Of a stretch of DNA of 64,000 nt, positions 17,401-23,724 are shown piece after piece. A program made the position numbers and the translations under genes. The DNA comes from Erythrobacter sp. (GTDB lineage Bacteria > Pseudomonadota > Alphaproteobacteria > Sphingomonadales > Sphingomonadaceae). Where the stretch lies: NCBI RefSeq assembly GCF_011765465.1, contig NZ_CP050265.1, positions 1,364,001 through 1,428,000 of the forward strand, read 5' to 3'. Numbering within the stretch: position 1 is the stretch's first letter; every line of letters starts with the position of its first letter. A model generated the notes under the pieces. It did no database searches and was not told where the DNA came from. It saw only the letters and a list, made by a program, of their open reading frames with translations.

Positions 17401-18395
17401 TCAGGGGAAACGTCATGGGGAAGTTCACCAACCAGCCGGATTTGACAGGTGCCGCTTTTCCCGGGATCGAAACAGACGCCCGAGCTGTCCATTTGCCGTT
17501 TCTGCCTCGCCTTCTTTTTTCGGTCGTCGCGCCATCCCATCTTTCCGATCACGCCAGCGAGAAGATACGCCTCAGCATCCTCGACGACCAGCGATCCATT
17601 GTGGACGCGCGGTGCCCAGCGTTCCAGCTCCCCGCCCTTGACCAATTCGCGCCGGATTTTTTGCATCGTGCCTGACGGGTGATTGAGGTCCAGCGTGAGT
17701 GAGGGTCGACGATCCAATCGCTCGAGCTCAGCGAGCTTTTTGAACACATCGACACGGTCGGCCTGATCGCCACGGATGTTCGTGAAGATGGACGTGCCCG
17801 ATGCGGACTGCGACGGAGAGCCGACCGCTCCTGGTCGCTCATTGTATTCGATCATCGTGTCGATGGGAGCCGGAGCAAATTTCCTGAGGGCTTCGACCGA
17901 CTCGACTTGAGCTTCAGCTCGCTCGATATATTCAACGTGTGCGTGCGGTGAGACCTTATGTCCACTGTCACTGGGAAGCCCCAACTCAAGCTGGGCCTTG
18001 TCGATCGCCTCGAACGCGAAGTGGATGGCGGTCGACCCTTTAGAGTTCACCGGCCGGCCTGGACGCGTAATCGGCTGGTTGTAGCGAATCTTCGGCACGT
18101 GCCCCGCGTCGTCGATCCAGATTTTGATGACGCGCGTCCGGCGCTTTTCGAGCCCGCCCACCTTGCCAGTGATGTGGCTGTCATCGCCGACCTTGCGTGT
18201 ATGCGGATCGGCCTTCCCGATGAGGCCATTCATGCTTGCGCGTGCTTTCGCAACATCGTTCCCGTGCCGCTCGATATGGGCACGAACCTCTTTTACCGAG
18301 AGGGGCGGCAGGTTCCGACTGTCATCGGCGAATTGTTCAAGAGCCGAAAGTCGTCTCTTGAGTTCACCAACAGTCTGTCCGCCCTTCTTTTCCAT
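14430..18395 (-). CDS. MobA/MobL-family relaxase
   Basis: 1321 residues. Residues 1-330 are an N-terminal region of unclear fold. The MobA/MobL-type relaxase part follows, with YIGVIHAPGPENHDRNWHFHLV near 355-376 carrying the NxHxH metal-binding histidines; the catalytic Tyr cannot be fixed by eye. Helical and coiled segments continue to about 700, and the last 600 residues are low-complexity, rich in Pro, Ser, Ala and charged residues, probably disordered. The protein would nick the transfer origin and lead the strand into a mating channel supplied by another element, since no type IV secretion genes are in view. Inverted repeats upstream (18500-18602) are oriT candidates. It is long for the family; the tail may link to a coupling protein. 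Confidence 0.8.
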   Translation of the reverse strand: MEKKGGQTVGELKRRLSALEQFADDSRNLPPLSVKEVRAHIERHGNDVAKARASMNGLIGKADPHTRKVGDDSHITGKVGGLEKRRTRVIKIWIDDAGHVPKIRYNQPITRPGRPVNSKGSTAIHFAFEAIDKAQLELGLPSDSGHKVSPHAHVEYIERAEAQVESVEALRKFAPAPIDTMIEYNERPGAVGSPSQSASGTSIFTNIRGDQADRVDVFKKLAELERLDRRPSLTLDLNHPSGTMQKIRRELVKGGELERWAPRVHNGSLVVEDAEAYLLAGVIGKMGWRDDRKKKARQKRQMDSSGVCFDPGKSGTCQIRLVGELPHDVSPEARVRIVKGVCEEFEKRGLPYIGVIHAPGPENHDRNWHFHLVAHDRPVARFDGTAASHFITEDSNGKIPANKVEMMRLALADPAVQAQIGKWDFEVAYTHTYKNRTRIEKHPFRRRKDRSVTREDFVPGLRAKLCDLTNAELERAGHRRRVDPLKHTEAGREQIAGEKLGAVLQAEELSGLPTKEGSRNESYQWKARRDALDLEEVQVVMQTYVTEEEKRTIRVRITDRQEQWALIDALAARRKEIAELKWVARSAREIIDRLGSRPSAVEQRNVNLMIAEGGKKKVDRDRLRTFERQADHAAEHLVAMQTLGGDLYHIERDAKSAIVELEREVETLEKQAGLRRERVFDFDIDESLDTYAKPTEVSDVTAVASPESSNNLRREASEVRATTREETAETIRAHTASRSVVNLDAGAGAKTNPLPASRDVAPTSPPTSLGNGEKHNTHELELPQEGVEPPSTKETSSAQRLLQREAIRKREASQHIGKLAKSGAAFKLTDQTVNGRAVKVAVLTPEEAQRHGLPERIVGFTNHEQKRLEGITAKRAARAQIWSLSRANPSLVSTAHDTAKSATVSSTGAPAQDQAQAEQERASGHSRTGAHAGGSEIKKDLGGRSVPASHRQPSPTVSADGQGSIPKSAPADAPTAVGPKQEGERNGPVHIDQPFTPQSGDQAMASANAPSGTNPPARPLLTETVQEKRDGVERPMPPTNEPPLSQVEPQSRAAQQGGGKSRAIVARTEGAPSEAAEASSPPKTTVRAEPNRNAVDQDRVGQSGGDAAIPNVVKDGISSRKISTAAVERLRSVGEAFERLHSEKPKTTGEVADPSTGNVRASSPSEMQAKRGGAKPTPTQLPSEASLVASRQDPRTEERPRSPSGDQLGEGGKAAVKATTGGCSDRGPLPDRSFPESPRGPSRRSDLVREGSPNKSKEEIAHLAEVRRRVDAMREEIVAKKEAAAKARNVQSKPESPNKEAESRPRHSRPQMPPPGFDFGW

Positions 18396-18499
18396 GACAC
18401 AAATTGTCTCATAATCAGAAGGATCGTGGGAAGATGCAAAATCGCGATTTTTAGTTGCAAGTCCTCAAGTGAAACCTATTCGGCACTTCATCCAAGGCG

Positions 18500-18602
18500 C
18501 GATGAGCGCCGCACCGGATACCTCTTTGGTATCCGGCCAAAGCAGGCCTTCGTGCCGGTTCAGGCATAAGTGTGTGCTGCCAACGGCTGCCCACACTTAT
18601 GC
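18500..18602. other. Inverted-repeat cluster, candidate oriT
   Basis: 105-207 bases upstream of the relaxase start are GGCGC-GATGA-GCGCC, a perfect 9-bp hairpin (CCGGATACC/GGTATCCGG, 18514-18536), and a perfect 11-bp inverted repeat GCATAAGTGTG (18564-18574) / CACACTTATGC (18592-18602) spanning TGCTGCC. Relaxases usually nick next to an inverted repeat close to their gene, and TAAGTG resembles the TAAGTGC context of IncQ/MobA nick sites. The nick position cannot be assigned by eye. Confidence 0.4.
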
Positions 18603-19490
18603 GATGTTGCGCCAAGTTCCTGGATTCATGGCTATCGGGAGCGATCGAGGGAGTAGGCCCCGTTTTCGGCGGTGACGCGAACGTCCATTATGAGACTTCA
18701 TCCGCGTTTCGCCACGTAGCCGCGAGATGAGGCCTGAAATGCGCCATCAGCCCGTATGGCACTCCATGCGGGCATAGCGAGGGTGACGCGCAGATCTTGC
18801 CATCCGTGCTGCTTGAAAACCTTGGAAATTCGGGCTTTTTGCTCGTCTATGGCACCTTATGCACGATTTGCCGCGGCGCCGGATCTCCGCCATCTGGAAG
18901 TCCCAAACGCCACTTTAGGCGTGCTTATGGCGGTTGTGCAGCAGGATGGGCAAATCCACCTCAATATTGATGGTTTATGGCGGTAGTGCAGGGTTTGGAC
19001 ACTGAAAAAACCTAGGAAATTCAACGCCGCCAGAGCCTTATGTAAGTAGCGCAGCCTTTGGACACACGAGCGTGATACGGCCGATTTCTCGTGTCGGACG
19101 AAAAATCGTGCCAACATACGGCTGTTGGCAAGCGTTTATGGCGGTAGTGCAGCCTTCGGACACTCCTGCGGCTTTGGTCACACCGGCGTTTTTGCCGAGC
19201 GCGAGCGGCTGATTTCGGCCCTTCGAAAGGGCAAAAGAGCCGGCCACAAGCAAACTTATGTGAATTGCGCGGCGGCATGGCCCATTCTGCCCCGAAAATC
19301 GCCGGTTATGTGACTATTGCAGCCCTGTCACGCTCTTGAAAATATGTTCAATTCGAGCGTTTAGTAATTTTATGTGACTATTGCAGCCGTGTCACGCTCT
19401 GGGGAGAAAGGAAGATTTGAGTGCTGGGTCAAACAATGGCTACAAATGCGTCCGTCAGTCCGCGTATGAATAGCTAGTGCAGCCCTTGGA
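18597..19490 (+). repeat. Iteron-like directly repeated motif array
   Basis: A motif of the form TTATG-N4-TA(G/T)TGCAGCC followed by TTTGGACA or TGTCACGCTCT recurs in one orientation at 18925, 18975, 19038, 19136, 19256, 19306, 19370 and 19464, with weaker copies at 18597 and 18857. The pair at 19306 and 19370 is identical over 17 bases. Spacing is irregular (50-120 bases). The region (18396-19747) contains no supported gene and also has short hairpins at 19109-19130 and 19218-19232. Iterons of a plasmid-type replication origin, or sites for a regulator or relaxosome protein, are the likeliest explanations. No replication-initiator gene is in the window. Confidence 0.6.
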
Positions 19491-19747
19491 CAGGGCGGCA
19501 GATGGCGCTGACCATGAGTATTCACCACGCAGAGTCGTTGTTCGAGCGGGTCGTTGGAGCGGGTTTGTGCCTCACGATTCACCTGCGGACACGCTCAGCC
19601 AAGCGTCGCAGCAATAGGCGCTCGACTCTGCACAGAGAGGGATTCGAAACGACGATCCGCCACTTCCTCACGCGGAAAAGAATTCGATATCGAACGTCGT
19701 TCTGAGGGAGAATTGGCCTGGCGAGCATTGCCGAAACGCGCGAACAG

Positions 19748-22700
19748 ATGGCATATCAAAGGCCTGTGATTCAGACTGAATCTGAAGAGGGGGGACGCGT
19801 GGCTGAGGCCTTTTTCGAGAGCCCGATATTGAATTCGCCGTATGCGCGGCCGGACCGCCATTGGGAGCTGGACCCGAACGGGCAACCCACCGGAGCGATC
19901 CTCGAAGGGCGTCGACGGAGCGACCTTACGTCGCCGATTCCGAAGGCTCGAGCCTCCCGAAAGAAGGCTGACAGCCAGGCCGAATTCTTCGCCGACGAAG
20001 CCGGGGACGTCTACGATCCCACCGAGATCATCAATGGGATCAGGCAGGCTGTAGACGCTTGGCGCGAGCTTCCGGAGAGCCAGTGGCAAGTCACACCGAC
20101 GACGGCTCGCTTGCTCCGGCACTGGCGGTCTGGCGATATGCCTCTGCCCCCATTCTTCTGTCAGATCGAGGCAGTCGAAACCGTCATCTGGCTGACCGAA
20201 GTGGCCGGCAAACCTGCCCACAAGGGGCGCAAGGCGAAGCTCGCAACAGCGCAGCGTTATTGGGAGCATCTCTTCGCTGCGAATGAGGCGTCCAACCCAG
20301 ATCTGGTGCGCCTGGCGCTCAAACTCGCGACTGGCGCGGGCAAGACAACCGTGATGGCGATGCTCATTGCCTGGCATACTTTGAACGCTGTTCGGCACCC
20401 CAATGCGGAGAAGTTCTCGAAGGGATTCTTGATCGTCGCGCCGGGCATCACGATCAAGGACAGGCTCCGTGTTCTGCAACCGAATGACGCCGAAAGCTAT
20501 TATAGCACGCGCCAGATCGTGCCGGACGATATGCTGCGCGATCTCGGCCAGGCAAAGATCGTCATCACCAACTATCACGCCTTCAAGAAGAAGGACGAGC
20601 TGAGCCTGAACAAGGTCCAGCAGGCGGCGCTTGCCACCTCCTCCAAACCGGAAAGCGATGGCGCGATGCTGCGCCGCGTGGCTGGTCCCTTGATGGGCAT
20701 GAAGAACGTGGTGGTGCTCAACGATGAGGCCCATCATTGCTACCGCGAACGGCCCTTGAGCGAAGAAGAAAAGAAGGAGCTGAAAGGCGAACTCAAGGAA
20801 GAAGCGGACAAGGCAAACGAAGCTGCGCGGCTATGGATTTCGGGCCTTGAGGCCCTGAAGCGCGTGCTCGGCATCAACATGGTTTATGACCTGTCGGCCA
20901 CCCCGTTCTTTCTGAAAGGATCGGGCTATCGCGAGGGTTCGCTATTCGGCTGGGTGATGAGCGATTTCTCGCTCATGGATGCGATCGAATGCGGCATCGT
21001 GAAGCTCCCGCGTGTGCCGATCATGGACAATGTCGAAGGCGGCGACACGCCGATGTTCCGCAACCTGTGGGAGCACATCGGCAAGAAGCTCCCCAAGAAG
21101 GGGCGGGGCAAAAGCGGCTTCGACGATCCGCAGAAGCTGCCCAACGAGCTACTCTCGGCGATCGATGCGCTCTACGGGCACTACGAGAAGACCTTCGACC
21201 TGTGGAAGGCCAATAACCTCGGCGTCGAGCCCGTCTTCATCGTGGTTTGCAACAACACCGCGACGTCGAAACTCGTTCACGATTACATCGCAGGATACCA
21301 CGTCGAGAACAAGGATGGCGGCCAGGAACTGATGGCCGGCAAGTGCAATCTGTTCCGCAATTTCGACCCGGACGGCATTGCCCTTCCGAAGATGCGGACG
21401 CTGCTCATCGACAGCCACCAACTGGAAAGCGGCGAAGCGGTCAGCACCGATTTCAAGGCTGCAGCAGCGGATGAAATTGAGCGGTTCCGCGAGGAAATCG
21501 TTCAGCGCGAGGGTTACGGTGCGGCTGACAAGCTTACGGACGAAACGATCCTGCGCGAGGTGATGAACACCGTCGGACGGCCCGGGAAACTCGGCGAATC
21601 CATTCGCTGCGTCGTGTCGGTTTCGATGCTTACTGAAGGCTGGGACACGAACACCGTGACGCACGTGCTCGGGGTTCGTGCGTTCGGAACCCAGCTGCTT
21701 TGCGAGCAGGTGATCGGACGCGCGCTGCGGCGTGTTTCCTACCAGAAGAACTCCGAGGGCAAGTTCGACGTCGAATACGCGGACATCTTCGGCATTCCGT
21801 TCGACTTCACCGCGCAGCCCGTAAACGCCAAGATCAAGCCTCCCCCGCCGATGGTCCGCGTCGAGGCGGTCAGCCCGGAACGCGACCAATCGGAGATCCG
21901 GTTTCCGCGCGTCGAGGGCTATCGCACCGAGCTTCCGCGCGACACGCTTTCGGCGGAGTTCAGCGAAGACTCGACGCTCGAACTCACCCCCGATCTTGTC
22001 GGAGCCACCGAGACGATCCAGTCCGGCATTATCGGTGAACAGGCCGAGATGACGCTCGAGCATTTGGCCGATACACGGCCTGCAACCATCCAGTTCAAGC
22101 TGGCCGACCGCATCGTCCGTCGTCGTCTCACGGAGGACGGTGAGGTGCCGAATGCGGCGCTGATCATGGAGATGCGCAAGATCGTCCGGCGCTGGATGGC
22201 AGATCATCTCGTCTGCAAGGGCAACACCCAGCCGGCCCAATTGCTCTACCACGAAATCGCGGACCGCGCCGCCGACCGCATCATGGCTGCGATCACCCGC
22301 GGGTCGGTCGGCGGAAACCGGGTTCTGGCCATGCTCGACCCCTACAACCGTGAAGGCTCCACCCGTCACGTTGGCTTCAACACCAGCCAGGACCGCTATG
22401 CGACGGGTCCGAAATGCCACGTCAATTACGCCGTCACCGACAGCGATTGGGAGACCGAATTCTGCCGCGTTGCCGACAGTCACGAAAGGGTTCTTGCATG
22501 GGTGAAGAACCATAATCTTGGCTTCGAAGTGCCCTACCGGTCGGCTGGCGAGGCGCGCCGCTACCGGCCCGATTTCATCCTGCGCATCGACGATGGGCGA
22601 GGAGCCGAAGACCCGCTCAACCTTGTGGTCGAGATCAAGGGCTTCCGTGGCGAGGACGCGAAAGACAAAGCCGAGACCATGCGCACCTACTGGGTCCCGG

Positions 22701-22828
22701 GCGTGAACAACCTCGGCACAATGGGGCGCTGGGCCTTCGCCGAGTTCACGGACAAGTGGACGATACAGAGCGAGTTCGAGGCTTTGGTTCGCCTGTGGAT
22801 CGATAAAGCCGAAGAGGCAGCGGCATGA
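19748..22828 (+). CDS. res: Type III restriction enzyme Res subunit (helicase-nuclease, BPTD_3080-like)
   Basis: 1026 residues. A superfamily-2 helicase core is visible: Walker A LATGAGKTT (about 194-202), DEAH-type box VLNDEAHHC (about 322-330), motif III-like YDLSATPFF and C-terminal helicase motifs TEGWDTNTV and EQVIGRALRR. A PD-(D/E)XK endonuclease lies at the C-terminus (PDFILRIDDG…LVVEIKGF, about 941-965). This matches the restriction subunit of type III-like systems annotated as BPTD_3080 family. The start has no strong ribosome site. It is the first gene of a five-gene operon; its stop overlaps the next start by 4 bases. Confidence 0.9.
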   Translation: MAYQRPVIQTESEEGGRVAEAFFESPILNSPYARPDRHWELDPNGQPTGAILEGRRRSDLTSPIPKARASRKKADSQAEFFADEAGDVYDPTEIINGIRQAVDAWRELPESQWQVTPTTARLLRHWRSGDMPLPPFFCQIEAVETVIWLTEVAGKPAHKGRKAKLATAQRYWEHLFAANEASNPDLVRLALKLATGAGKTTVMAMLIAWHTLNAVRHPNAEKFSKGFLIVAPGITIKDRLRVLQPNDAESYYSTRQIVPDDMLRDLGQAKIVITNYHAFKKKDELSLNKVQQAALATSSKPESDGAMLRRVAGPLMGMKNVVVLNDEAHHCYRERPLSEEEKKELKGELKEEADKANEAARLWISGLEALKRVLGINMVYDLSATPFFLKGSGYREGSLFGWVMSDFSLMDAIECGIVKLPRVPIMDNVEGGDTPMFRNLWEHIGKKLPKKGRGKSGFDDPQKLPNELLSAIDALYGHYEKTFDLWKANNLGVEPVFIVVCNNTATSKLVHDYIAGYHVENKDGGQELMAGKCNLFRNFDPDGIALPKMRTLLIDSHQLESGEAVSTDFKAAAADEIERFREEIVQREGYGAADKLTDETILREVMNTVGRPGKLGESIRCVVSVSMLTEGWDTNTVTHVLGVRAFGTQLLCEQVIGRALRRVSYQKNSEGKFDVEYADIFGIPFDFTAQPVNAKIKPPPPMVRVEAVSPERDQSEIRFPRVEGYRTELPRDTLSAEFSEDSTLELTPDLVGATETIQSGIIGEQAEMTLEHLADTRPATIQFKLADRIVRRRLTEDGEVPNAALIMEMRKIVRRWMADHLVCKGNTQPAQLLYHEIADRAADRIMAAITRGSVGGNRVLAMLDPYNREGSTRHVGFNTSQDRYATGPKCHVNYAVTDSDWETEFCRVADSHERVLAWVKNHNLGFEVPYRSAGEARRYRPDFILRIDDGRGAEDPLNLVVEIKGFRGEDAKDKAETMRTYWVPGVNNLGTMGRWAFAEFTDKWTIQSEFEALVRLWIDKAEEAAA

Positions 22829-23724
22829 AGCAGACAAACGAGAATCTCGCGTCGGACAAAGCCACGATGGCTCTGATGCGCTGGCTCGTGGCGGCCGCGC
22901 TAGACAACTCCTTCCTGACGTATGGAGAGGCTAAGGATCGCTTGGAGAAGGAAGTAGGTTTCGAACGAATAGCTCGCGCAGGTCGCACTGGCTTAACGGC
23001 GGGGACGATGATTGATCGCCTTCTCGAAATTGATCCGACCGCCCCGCTCTTGAACGTCCTCCTCGTGGAACGTGCGACCGAACTGCCAAGCGACGGTGCT
23101 GGCTCATATCTCGCTAAAAGATTCAACGAACCGCGATTGAGGCGAGAAAACGCGAAAGGACGATACCCGAAGCTGTGGAGGCGCGCCTTCGATGCTGCTG
23201 CCGGTCAGGTCTACAGCACAAGCGAGGAAGAGTGGCAGCAGCTTTTTGAAGCGGCATTCGGGCAGGCACTCGACCCGCAGCAGATCGAGCGCGACCGTGG
23301 TCACCGAAAGCAGGGCGCAGAAGATGACGGTTTGCGATATTCGAGGAAAGGCGAAGGTCCCAACCACAAGGCACTGCGTTTGTGGGTCTGCGAGAACCCC
23401 GGTGCCGTCAAGCGTCGCTTCGCAGGTGCCACTGCTGAAACCGAGGTCATCCTCGACTCGGCGGACCGAGTAGATGTCGTGTTGAACCTTAAGGATGAAG
23501 TGATCGCGGTCGAGGTGAAATCGCGTGATTCCAACTTGATCGACCTGCGGCGTGGGGTCTTTCAGTGTATCAAATATCGGGCTGTCCTCGATGCAATGGA
23601 CATTCGAGATTCCGACAAGGTTTCAGCAATGCTCGTCTACGAAGGAAATCTGCCGGCTGAAATTAAGACCATGCTGAAATTTCACGGCATTGCTTGGTTT
23701 GAAGCCCCACAGGATCGCACATAA
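22825..23724 (+). CDS. PD-(D/E)XK nuclease-like protein between res and mod
   Basis: 299 residues. The N-terminal half is helical (ALMRWLVAAALDNSFLTYGEAKDRLE…) and resembles a winged-helix or DNA-binding region. The C-terminal half has DSADRVDVVLNLKDEVIAVEVKSRDSN, i.e. VDVVL followed by a (D/E)xK strand (VEVKSR), and then RGVFQCIKYRAVL, a classical PD-(D/E)XK restriction-endonuclease-like core. It overlaps res by ATGA and mod by one base, so translation is coupled. A second nuclease inside a type III operon is not part of the textbook two-gene system. It may be an accessory cleavage or sensing component; its exact family is unknown to me. Confidence 0.75.
   Translation: MKQTNENLASDKATMALMRWLVAAALDNSFLTYGEAKDRLEKEVGFERIARAGRTGLTAGTMIDRLLEIDPTAPLLNVLLVERATELPSDGAGSYLAKRFNEPRLRRENAKGRYPKLWRRAFDAAAGQVYSTSEEEWQQLFEAAFGQALDPQQIERDRGHRKQGAEDDGLRYSRKGEGPNHKALRLWVCENPGAVKRRFAGATAETEVILDSADRVDVVLNLKDEVIAVEVKSRDSNLIDLRRGVFQCIKYRAVLDAMDIRDSDKVSAMLVYEGNLPAEIKTMLKFHGIAWFEAPQDRT

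Noticed and set aside
18925..19490. CRISPR-like array
   Set aside because: Repeats are short, imperfect and irregularly spaced, and no cas genes are present.
19625..19665. tRNA-like stretch (AGAGAGGGATTCGAAAC)
   Set aside because: Resembles a TPsiC loop on one strand, but no stem pairing, acceptor or anticodon arm could be formed.
21149..22837. 562-codon minus-strand frame in res
   Set aside because: Antisense to the helicase and endonuclease motifs of Res.
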